In this document: positions 53,099-64,000 of the stretch, in pieces | Position numbering within the stretch: the first letter of the stretch is position 1 | Layout of the letters: every line of letters starts with the position of its first letter | Assembly (NCBI RefSeq): GCF_905475345.1 | Contig: NC_066600.1 | Location: 4,246,001 to 4,310,000, forward strand | From: Vespula vulgaris | Taxonomy: Eukaryota; Arthropoda; Insecta; Hymenoptera; Vespidae | DNA length: 64,000 nt | Direction: 5' to 3' | Made by a program: the position numbers and the translations under genes | The notes under the pieces: model-generated | The model's database searches: none | What the model was told of the DNA's origin: nothing | Seen by the model: the letters and a program-made list of their open reading frames with translations, nothing else

Positions 53099-53360
53099 GT
53101 GGCAGCGACCTCGAGGAATCAGGAGGAACACGAACAGCAGAAACGAGAGCATCGTAGAGAAGGCACTGGAGTTTCTAGTGAGCAGCAACAGCAGCAGCAT
53201 CAGCAACAACAGTGGATCGCCCTCAGTCTACCACTCCAACCATTTCACTACTCGAACGGCCAGTTGAATCTACGTTGCAACGCACAAATCCCTGGAATAT
53301 ATTCGTCCATGAACGAGTTACAGTTGGGCGCTGGGTTGCGTGAACCTGTACCCGAAAGAG
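53099..53360 (+). CDS. Beat-family protein, fourth exon (Gln-rich insertion and end of Ig domain 2)
   Basis: Eighty-seven codons plus one base. Residues 160-197 of the assembled fragment are a hydrophilic, low-complexity stretch rich in Glu, Gln, His and Arg that ends SSEQQQQQHQQQQ. Ordered sequence resumes at W198 (WIALSLPLQPFHYSNGQLNL) with the second Ig cysteine at 219 (LNLRCNAQIPGIYSSMNE), closing the second Ig domain begun in the previous exon, and the exon ends LREPVPERG. 'NGQLNLRC.AQI..iY' followed by 'PVPER' is characteristic of Beat second domains. The acceptor tcccgcag ends at 53098 and phase 0 matches the upstream exon. The donor is gtagat at 53361, weaker than the others, and the exon leaves in phase 1, so at least one more exon must follow. 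The identity is secure; the donor position is slightly less certain. Confidence 0.9.
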
Positions 53361-55147
53361 GTAGATATCATAGATTCATTCTTTTTATTTTATCTATATC
53401 AGGGGGAGAAAGAGAGAGAGAGAGAGAGAAAGGGTCGGTCGATAAGTCTAAACGAATTATTTGAAATCAAATAGATTGATATGATGATATCACCGATGAA
53501 TCAAAGTTATAAATTTTACATATTAATTATATTAAGATTAATACCGCGGGATAAAAAATTTTCAATAAGGCAGATAACTAGATAACGGTGTAAAGTATAA
53601 AAGTTCTTTATGCAATAATTAATAACTGTTATTAATAATTTTCTTTTCTCTTATAAATAAAATAATGAAACTGTGAATATAAAAAGAATGCTTATTTGTG
53701 TACGTATTTATATTATTTAGTTTGTATATTAGCGACAGATGTTTACTTATTTTTTCTAGTTAAAAAATTAACAAACATAATATCTTTAGAAAAATTAAAT
53801 TTTTACGATGAACTCTATATAGCATAAATAAAATTGGCTTTGGCCATCGCACAGTCCTTACAATATGTTTTTACTTTTCTATGCAATATTGTGTAGTTTT
53901 TTTATTACCGAAAATTAAGCATTTTCAACGAACTAACGGATTGTCAAGAGTGACCGAGTGTACAAGGCAATAATGTGTCATTACATATTCATAATAATAA
54001 AACCTTTAGTATCGCCGTTGGAATAAATTTCACGTGGCATTAAATTCTTTAAAAACAAAATAACAAATAATAAATAATAGAGAACACAAAAATGTAGAAA
54101 CATTCTAGTTTGAAAAGTAAGAGAGATCCTATGATAAATATTAATCGAATTAATTGCAAGGTAATCCGTTGAGCGTAAGTTATCGTTCGATAGTAAAAAG
54201 ATAAGCGATCCATTCGAGCCGTAAATTATGATAAATCTCGTTGATAAGGAAATCGAGCGATATCAGGTCGAATTTCGGCGTTGCCCGTTAAACTTGTGTC
54301 TCCAAAACCAATTATCTTTTCATGCCGGTGGCTATACGTTTTCGATTGTCCAATACCATTTCGTTTGTAAAATTTTGTTTCGTTACGTGCAACACATCGA
54401 ATTATTATAAAAATATCAAGTCTGCTGGCTTAAAAACCTATCGTTACGTATGGGCTTTCGGAAATAACACGTTTATATTTCAAAGGTTATATCAAAAATA
54501 TGGGTATGTACATATGTGGGTTGTTATCAAATAAAACGAACGCGAGAAATGTATTTTGTATACCAATAGCAGCATCACCACAGAAAACTAGCTTGTCCGT
54601 GATTCTGTTGCGAATGAGTTTTACAATCGTGTCGATGGAAATGCTAATTATTGACGTAACTATCTTTTATAGGAATCCGTATTCAAAAGTGACTATTACA
54701 CCGAATATAATCTCAATTATACTCTTGCAACGATATGCAACGAACCATTTTCTCATAGGTATTAAACATTTACCTACCTCTTGCTGATTCTCTCTGTGTC
54801 CGATGAGGACGAAGAGTAAGAGGAAGAGAAGTGGAAAGTAGAGAAGAGAAAGCTTGATAGAGAAAGAGAGAAAGAGAGAGAGAAAGCTATCTCGGTTACA
54901 CGAGTGCCGCGACGAGTGCAGGTAATAGTTGCACGCTCGGCCTGGCTACCCGAGGATTAGACGGTCGAGCGCACGAGCTAATAAATTTTGAGAGGGTCCA
55001 CCCACTGGAAATCGAAAAGGAAGCCTCCGGTACAAGCTGAACTCGCTTCCTGCACGCGACGTCGACGAGATTTAATTGAGCGGCCACGGGTATAACCTCC
55101 GGTCCTATTACCTTTCGAATACCGAACCCTTCTCGGTCCTTCCTCTT

Positions 55148-55149
<2 letters not shown>

Positions 55150-55211
<62 letters not shown>
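55150..55211. repeat. (CT)n microsatellite, about 60 bp
   Basis: Perfect CT repeats followed by two copies of 'catgttctctctc'-type sequence. Confidence 0.95.
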
Positions 55212-55213
<2 letters not shown>

Positions 55214-57077
55214 GTTCTCTCTCATGTTCTTTCTCTATTTCTCTTTCTCTTTTTTACTCTTCTTTTTTCGCAACCTCTTGCTTTCTACCTTTTTTATCAT
55301 ATTCATATCGATCGAAATTGCTTCGACTCTTTTTATCGATCCAATTTTCACGGTAACAATATTTCTAAGTAGATATTCTGCGAATACGTTTAATTAGGCC
55401 AACTTTAATATTAGACAAATTGTGGGTTATATAAAAAGTAAAAGTAAATTTCAGAGAAATTCGAAATGAAAGAGCGTAGAAATGTAAATTCTCGGATAAG
55501 AAATAAATTTTTATTAAGGGAAACCTTTACATAACTTTGTAGTTACACGACTACTTTTTAAGTTTTATTTCGTTTTTTCAATCTTAGTTCGTTTAAAAAA
55601 GTTCGTGTTACTTTCTTTTTTTTTTTTAATATGAGTTATAGACGTAATATTGTTATTAATTTTCTGTTTAGAAATGAAAATGAACATAGAAAACAAATAT
55701 AGAGGATTTTTATAGAGGATTATTAATGAAATAATTATGATAACAGACCAAATCACATTATATAAAAGTGACATTAATTGTGAAACAATTAAGATATTAA
55801 TATCTGTTTTAAAATTCCATAGATTGTTTTTTAATAACGTAGAATGTCCGATTTAAAATAGAATAGTGTTTTAGAATATGCGATAATCGAACTATGATTG
55901 TGCTTAATCCGTAATTCTTTTGTTTTATCCTGGCAACGACTGGCACAATTCTTTTGTCGTATTTTAATGATCACGTATTGTTGCCGCGAATCGCAATTTT
56001 TTAACTTTAATTACATTTTCGCGAATATGTGTTATAACGAAACGTAGTTCCTATATAAATATTCATTCATAGATCATTCCATGTAAAATCGAATATGACT
56101 TTTTAAAGGAATGCTTTCTGTTGAAATGAATAGAATCCTACTTAGAATAAATTAGAATCCTTATTAGAAATTAAATCATTTTTAGATAAATGCATTCTTT
56201 TTTTGTAGTATTCTTGTCTAGTAAAAATTATATTTTTGTAGTGGTTGAAACGAATTTACTTTATATTTTGTATTTTTTATTTCTCTTTTTTTTTCTTTTT
56301 TATTCTTTTTTCTTATTTTCTTTTTTTTTTGGTTTTAGTGGTTGCGTATCAAATTCACGAATGAAAAATACAAATTCAACGAATATTACTTTTTCATAAC
56401 ATTTTTCGATATTTCGTATAAACAATTTTACAGCGTGCATGTAGCAATTACTAAAAAATATTGTCATATGGGAACAATTTAAATATATACGAGACAAAAG
56501 AACTCATTTCTAATCATTCTTACTTGTATTATTTGTTCCTATTCGACCTTTTTACACGGACATATAAATACTGTAGTATGTGGTCTAATTTAGAAATACA
56601 TAAGCATAGGAATATGTAATATACAGGTTCATTAAATGTAAAATTATTTACAGATCCAAACATAACAATTACACTGTATATGTAAATTAATCATTCAATC
56701 TCATATACATTTTAGTAGTATACGTGATGAAACAAATGATTATTATCATTGCTTTAATTCTGTTTGTAATTTATTTGTAAAAGTTTGCCTTTCAAATGTG
56801 TAGAAGAATATATCATAATAGAGTAAAAAACATCAAAGGTTCATTTTGACTAAAGTATATTGAGATTTATTGTATAGTAATTAATGACACTTCAAGTTTT
56901 TATGAACGTATACAAATTATCAATAATAATTGCAGATTCTACATTTATATAAAAGTTGATTATTATTTCAATTAAATACAAATTTTTATTGTTAAAGTAC
57001 TTTTAAATATAAAATTGTTGAAATATAATATTACAATAAGAATTTCTCATAACAATTATTATTTAAAAAAGAAATAT

Positions 57078-57080
57078 TGA

Positions 57081-57118
<38 letters not shown>

Positions 57119-57125
57119 GTATTAT
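57078..57125. repeat. (ATT)n trinucleotide microsatellite
   Basis: ATT units, perfect for about 40 bases, then decaying into ATTTTTATT and ATCATC units. Confidence 0.93.
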
Positions 57126-60100
57126 TTTTATTATTATCATCATTATCATTGTTAAATAATCTGACAAATATTGAATACATATACAAACACATACATATCG
57201 ACTTATATGAACAATATGTACACTTAATTAAGAGTAAATGAAAAGAAGCATGATACTCGACAATTCAATTGAAATATTTCATAATAATCAAAATAATACT
57301 TTAATTAAATCCAATTAAAATACGTTAGAAACTTTCCAAACTCTGCTCATCATCACGATCAGAGTTCGTTGTATATATAACGACAAGATCGATGACACGT
57401 TCATCAGTCATTCGTTGTTGCTATGAAAGGAAAACAAAAGAGAATAATACGGATCGTCAAACTGTTACGTATCCAACGGACAAAAATTGACTTTTATTAC
57501 AGTAGTATGTCGCAGTGAAAACGTATGTAGCTTCGTTGATGCTGACGCGCGTACTCGTTGAATTAGAAAACGCTAATCGATCTACGTATACAAGCACGTT
57601 CCATGTGTTTGATTCTGGAAAATCTTGCAAATTGTTTGGAATTCATTCCGTGTCAAAGCGGACTATTTTGTCGACTCATTGTGTTCGGCGATACAGTGTA
57701 TATACGCTCCTTTTTTTTTTTCTTTATTTTTTGTTGGTATTTTGTTCTTTTTTTTTGGCCAACCCAATTTCCTCTAAATTTTCTACGTATCGTTAATTCA
57801 GTTTCTCTCAGAGTATTCGAGAAATGAGTTCAAATTGATGCATTTCGAAAATGAAATTAAATTCCTAATGCGAAATATAAACTAGCCTAATAGCTGTTTC
57901 TATTTGCATAGAATGACAATAGAACCGCAATTGTATTTACGTCTATTATCTAAACATTCTATCACCTGAAGCCTTCTATTATTCAAACAGTTTATTTCGC
58001 TGTATTATGCATAATTTCTTTTCCATCGATACAAACGTATTCTATGCGTGTCCCATTTAATCTCAACTATAAAAATATAATTTTCTTTAAAGAAATTTTA
58101 TTCATAGATAGATAAGGTAATTGTTAATCGTTTACTACGAAATTAATATATCGGAGAAAACGTTTAGCATTAAATTAGATGTGCTTAAAGGATGAAAGGA
58201 ACGTGGAGATCAGAACTATATATAGGTGTAGGTATAGGAAGGAAGGAAGGAAGGAAGGAAGGATATTGCATGAGTTGAAGAGATACGTTGTCTTCGTGAA
58301 AGTTTGTTGCCGATCTCACTTGTAAGACGATGTCAGGAGACAAGGGTGAAACGTTTTTCGTCGAGTACAAAGAACAAGTAACTGAGTAGCGGAAAGGGTT
58401 TCGTACGTCTTTGTTATGTGTTTAAGGGTTTCCCGGTATTTCTTACTACCCAGGTAATTCCGTAACAAGTCTTATGTGTGCATGCGTGGCTGCGTGAGTA
58501 CGTTCCTTTCGTAGGTGGAAAGCGTGGTGACGTCGATGCGATACCACCAACCCTCTTGTCCTCAACCCTCGGTTCCGCCCTACCCCTTTTGCTCCCTTCT
58601 CTTCTCTTCTCTTCCCTTCCCTTTTCTCTTCTCCCTCACGGGTTTTCCAACGAACGTAGATAACCCGTGGAGTGAGCAGCATCGTTATCAGGTTCTTGCA
58701 TACCTGATTATTCGAGCCGTTTTGCTCTCATGTTAACTACTTCGTGTAGAAAACTCAAGGGAATATCATTCTATCCCTTTCACCCTCTCATCTATCTCTC
58801 CTTTTCCCTTCTCGTCTTCCTTCTTGATCATTGACAAGGGAATACTATTTATATTTCGGTTCGATGGTACTCTTGATTTTCATAATAAATTATGCAAATG
58901 TATGTACGCCGGAGATGCGACATCTCTCTGTAAGAAAATTAATTAGAGTGCTATTAAGAAAAAAAGAGAGAGAGAAGAACGAAAAGTATAAATAAATGAT
59001 CATTTAATAATTTTTTCCTGCGAAAAACATCTCTCTTATCTGGATTATTAAAGAAAATTATGTGGGTATTAAGAAAAAAAGAGAAATAAATTAATAATTA
59101 TTTAATAATTTTTTGCTGTGATTTTTTGTTGCGCGTAGGTGATTAAAATTTTTTTTTTAACATTCACTCTCATGGAACGTTTTTCCTGTTCTTTATTATA
59201 CTTTGAGTTTATGTTTATGTAAATTTATGTATATTTATAAGAAAGAGTTGTGCAGACTTGCCTGATTTTCTCTCTCTCTCTCTCTCTCTCTTTCTCCCTC
59301 TCTTCTTCTATCTCTTACACCTTTAACCTCCCCTTTCATTTTCAAAACAAGTCGCGAGTTCACCATACGTTAGCTTGCGAACTACTTTTCGTGACGCCTC
59401 ACTGAGACTTCTGAAGGTGGTCTATATACACAGAAGCTAAGCGAGGCAACGAGTTTTAGTTGTATTCTAAGTAAATCGTTTCTCCAAAACTTTCCAAGAT
59501 CTCGTATACGGAACTTCGAAGTACGGGCTCATGAACTTGCTCTAGGAATTTTTTTTATATAAAATTTCTCTCCTTGTTCCTTCTCTTTCTCTCTCTTCTT
59601 CTTCTCTTAAGAGTTTCACTGAAGAGAAGTCTGCACGGCTCTCACGATGTACCAATCTTTCTCGATCGATTTTGACATTCTTTCTCAAAGAATATTTTGA
59701 CGACCTTATTACTACAGATATCCTGCATTTTAAGAAATCGAACGAGATACGATAGTTTCTGATTCCGTGTATTTTAACTTAGGAAAAACGAGAGACGTTC
59801 TTGATTATTAAAGATTGAAAAAAATGATTTCAAAATTATGTATAAAATTATGTATAAAATTAAATAGTTCTATTCGTTCTTTAATTGATTAAATTTCTTC
59901 GCGTTATTCTTCGTTTTTATATTATATGTTATATTAATATTACATTAATTATATAATTAATTTATTAAATATAATAATAAATTTATGAAGTATAATATAT
60001 CAATATTATATTATTGTATTATTACTATATTATAATAATTAATTATTCGTTTCATTTATATTTCTATGATTATCTTCTAAAATATATAATTTATTTCTGG

Positions 60101-61849
60101 CATTGAAAAAATTTGCTAAATATTTTATTTGTCGACATTTTTATTAAATGTTATTTAAATTTATGTACCTCTCTTTCTTGCTTTATAATTACTTTGTATA
60201 TATATATTTTTTAATTTTCTCTATTAATATATTTCTCAAATATATTTTTCACCTACAAATTTTCTATTGAAATTTGAACATTTTCATTTAATTCGTCTTT
60301 ATATTCGAGAAGAAATTTATTTATTTAAACAATTTATTTTTCATTTATTTATTATATTTAATAAATCTTTAATAAATATTTATTATCTTCATTACCTTTA
60401 ATATAACATTCGTTTAAATAAAATAAAGAATCACTTGATCTTCGCATTTACTTAATATTCAACTAATGAATAACAATATTAACAATTTTAATATACATTT
60501 AAAAGTTTTTATCATGTATCCATTAAGAAGAAATTTTTATAAAGTATAATATAATACATTGTGGACTGATATGATTATGTAATCATTTCGACTTTCAGTG
60601 CAATGTAACTGTTCAATTTCAACCTTTTGCAAGACTTTTTTCTCATCGAGTAAGTCACCCCTCGTCGTATTCTATCGCATTCGATGTTAGAAGACTTCAG
60701 TTTCGTAACACGTGGTAATTTGATTTCTTTCACACTCGGCCTTTCTTGGACTATTCCTATTTACGGAGGAGACTGTTCCTCCCTTCCTTCACCCCCATTC
60801 TCACCCCTAGCTGAGCTCTGGTCTGATCGACAAAACTGTTTTTAGAAAATTGCCTTCCTTTCCACTTTTCTCTTTCTCTCTCCTTCCACAATCCCTTCTT
60901 CTCCTTCTCCTTTTTTCCCTCATTCTCTCGTGAGTGAGCAGAATATTCTCTTACAAAGGACTGTTAATGCCTATTTCGACCTTCGATTCTTTCATGACCT
61001 TTCTCTTGATATTCAGGTTTCTAAATACATGAGAAAACTTAAATGGCTATCTGTTTAACACATAAATGAGTCTACTTTGTACCGGGATTAATTATCTATT
61101 CTATGTTTAATACAAATTGGTCTTCGTTTCTACGGAGTGAATTACTTTTCTGTAATGACTGTTGCAGTTTGTTAATCCGTAGTTCTCTCAATTGGATCTC
61201 TATATTCCATTCTCGTCCAATTCTCTCCGTCAAGATTCCTTTTTCCTGTATGGTTGACTATTTATAAAGTTCGTTATCTGAATATATCCGTAATACTCTC
61301 TCTCTTTCTCTCTTTTTCTGTCTCTGTCTCTCTCTTTTTCTCTCTCTCTCTCTCTCTCTCATTTCTTTTTCACCCATTTTCACGCGGTATCAGTAATGAA
61401 AAGTGGATTATATAATTACTTGTTAAATTTTAATTTAATTTTATTATCTAAGTAAGCGTATTATATTCTTGTGTTTTTTATTGTTATTTTTTGTTTTTAC
61501 TATTATTACTAATCTTTTGCACTCTAAAATATTAAGTATTGAGATTTGTGAAAATAAAAACATTGTTTAAGAAATCGGGAAAGAAAGAAACTAATGTGTA
61601 ATTGTAATGTTTACAAGTTTTATTGTTATTCATGTCTTTTTTTTGCTTCATATTAACAAAAAATAAAAGTAGAATTTGAAATCTTCGAGTTTCTAATACT
61701 ATAATATTTATGTATTATATAAAAAATAGATTACTTATGTAATCACAGTGACGATATTGAACTGCAAAGATTTAACACACAGTAGATTAGATTATATTTT
61801 TTATATTATTTCTACGCATTAAAATATCATTTTTATTGTTATATAACTA

Positions 61850-61897
61850 TATATTTATCTATTCATTTATCTATCTATCTATCTATTTATCTGTCTA

Positions 61898-61985
<88 letters not shown>
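61850..61985. repeat. (TATC)n/(TGTC)n tetranucleotide microsatellite
   Basis: About 34 tetranucleotide units, mainly TATC with an internal block of TGTC (about 61890-61920). It yields a Ser/Ile/Tyr/Leu periodic ORF that is not a gene. Confidence 0.96.
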
Positions 61986-61986
<1 letters not shown>

Positions 61987-64000
61987 TTGTCGTTAACTTT
62001 TTTCTCTTAGAAAGATGAAAAACAAATCTGCTAAAGTAGAAAATCTACCACAATTCTACTTAATGATATCCGTCTTCGAAGTTTCCCCCTCACTCCAGAA
62101 TGGAATTTCCTTTCGTTACGATTTAATTTCGCTAGAAGAAATGCACAAAAGAAAAATATCGCTTTGCCAAATGCACAAACTTTTGTAACGATAAAACCGG
62201 TAGTAGGTACGCGCTATGTAATTCGCACTTCCGAACTTCTTCGTCTCGGAAGGAGTTTTCATTTGCGAGAAACAATATACCTATAAATCGTTTTCTTATT
62301 TTTCGTATCTCACTATATATTAAAAATTAAGTATACGAAGTATTTTTCATTCTGATCTCCTTGAAATAAAATCTGTTCGAAAGTATTAATAAAGTTAATA
62401 ATAAAGAAAATTTCTCTTTGTAAAGTAATAATTAGAATCCATGAATTTCTCTTTATAAAGAAATAAATGGAATCCAAAAATAAGGGAATAAATGATTAAA
62501 AAAAAAGAAAGAAAAGAAAAATCATATCGCGTTAATTAAAGCGCAGAAATCGACTCATTCAGATCAGTTTCCTGTCATCGGTTCAGGAACATTTATAGAC
62601 TTCGTATTCGCGACATATATGTACATATACACACATACAAACACACCTATATGCATAGATATATTTGTTAATACATCTACTTCTCTTTTAACCATTGTCA
62701 AAGAACAATTCGGATGTAGTAGTTGCCACAACGGAATACTGCCAATTATCAGCGGACTATGCTTTTCGACGCGTCCGATATCTATTCGTCAAATTTCAAA
62801 CGCAATCTCCAATCGTATATCGAACACTCCGACAGAATAGATAGAGTTACTGGTAGCCACTAAATAATTATCAGTCACCACCCTAGTCTACATCCTAACG
62901 AAACAATGACGGCGATTCGATAACAAAATCTCTATTCTCGCAAACAGTTCTCTCGCATAGATGTCAAATTATGAATTAAGGATATACGGAAGGAATAATT
63001 CTTTGTTCGTGAAAAAAAATAATCATTTTTTAACACACACTCATTTATTCGTATAATTAATGCATATGTGTGTGTGTGTGTTTGTGTTAGCAAATATGTA
63101 TTTTATTTGTATGTACTTAGTATATGTAATTCTATAAAAATATCTTTTCCTATTAATAGTATTTTATTATTTATTTCAAAACAAGTTTTTATTCTCTGTA
63201 AATATCAATGAAATTATATATAAATATCTTTTCAAGAATAGAAAAATTAATAATTATTTTACACTTACGTTTTTAATATGGAAATGTTTAATTTTCAGAT
63301 AACATTTATATCAGTTGAAAAATAAATAAATCAAATTCAATGTTGAAAAGATAGCAATACTTTTAAACGTAGAAAAATTAATTGTTATTTTATTGATGTT
63401 TGTATGCGTTTAAAGTGTTTCAATTTAAGTTTAATAAATAAATTAGAATGATGGGAATATATTAGAATCGTTATTCTAATTTTTGCAGTGTAATAGCTTT
63501 GAAATGATGATTAATAAAAAGAGTTTGACAATTTATTATTGATGATTGAACGAATGTAAAACTCTCGATTAATTTACATTATTTTTTAATTAAAAGACGT
63601 TTAATTAGTTACTGAAACATTCAAATTTTATATTAAAATTTTTACATTTTAGAATATAGTAACATTTTTTTTAGATTGAACGAAGAAAATTCTGATATTT
63701 TTAATTGAAATTCTGAAAAATTAATGTGCGTTTTCATATTCATTCTGAGTAATTTCGTAATTCTTATAATTAATATGTTATATGAAGACGTACTTCATGA
63801 ATTTTTTAAATTCTTTATTAGTATTATTTATAATTGGAGAGTTAATGGAATATAAAAGAATGCTAATGATGGAAATGTTGTTAGAAAAATAGACTTTATT
63901 ACAAAAAATGCAGCATGTCACATAAATATCATTAGCTATTGGAAATAAAGTAAAAGGACGAATTATTCTGTTCGATAGTACTACATTAGACTTTGTTTTA

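Larger units (their letters stand above)
53361..64000 (+). other. Downstream intron or 3' region of the beat-like gene
   Basis: The exon ending at 53360 leaves in phase 1, so coding sequence should continue downstream. No exon with recognisable Beat sequence was found before the window ends. A phase-compatible open stretch at 57516-57795 is discussed as a finding. Otherwise the region is AT-rich (about 55500-57350, 59750-60600 and 63000-64000 are especially so), with (CT)n at 55150-55211, (ATT)n at 57078-57125, (GGAA)n at 58231-58262, CT tracts at 59270-59310 and 61290-61362, and (TATC)n at 61850-61985. Confidence 0.7.

Noticed and set aside
52451..53209. 252-codon ORF on the minus strand, the longest in the window
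   Set aside because: Much of it is poly-Thr/Tyr from the TAG repeat, and its start overlaps, in antisense, the confirmed exon at 53099-53360 and the triplicated acceptor motif. No domain is recognisable.

Overview
The window looks like nuclear DNA from an insect, most likely an aculeate hymenopteran (bee, wasp or ant). This is inferred from AT-rich but CpG-retaining non-coding DNA, very long (GA/CT)n and (TA)n microsatellites, introns of 6 to 33 kb with GT..AG borders, and remnants of Tc1/mariner-like and piggyBac-like elements. I saw no bacterial gene structure, tRNA cluster, rRNA or CRISPR array. Species cannot be fixed from the sequence alone.

One protein-coding gene is well supported. 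It lies on the + strand and spans nearly the whole window. Four exons (4434-4642, 10700-10835, 20270-20403, 53099-53360) join in frame with phases 0, 1 and 0. Together they encode about 246 residues: most of a two-immunoglobulin-domain protein of the Beaten path (Beat) family. These are neuronal cell-surface or secreted proteins that act in motor-axon defasciculation and synaptic partner recognition through Side-family receptors. The exon with the start codon and signal peptide is not identifiable and probably lies upstream of base 1. The C-terminal exon was not identified with confidence; a weak phase-compatible candidate lies at 57516-57795.

Layout: 1-4433 is upstream intron or 5' flank. 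4643-10699 is intron A, with a decayed 752-bp mariner-superfamily element flanked by TA. 10836-20269 is intron B, with a TTAA-flanked piggyBac-type MITE, a 125-bp perfect (CT)n tract, a (TTATA)n tract and a possible TATA-containing promoter island. 20404-53098 is the giant intron C, about 32.7 kb. It holds a second TTAA-flanked MITE, a local family of four diverged repeats (26.5-29.1 kb), a possible tRNA-derived fragment, a 186-bp tandem array (37.3-38.2 kb), a decamer minisatellite (40.9-41.4 kb) and a potentially hairpin-forming (GA)n/(CT)n pair (45.4 kb). 53361-64000 is intron or 3' flank.

The many other open reading frames come from microsatellites or random sequence. I found no second gene I would defend, and no sign of a wholly new biological system. 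The best leads are the glutamine-rich insertion in the second Ig domain of the Beat protein, the TE/MITE remnants and the two tandem-repeat families.
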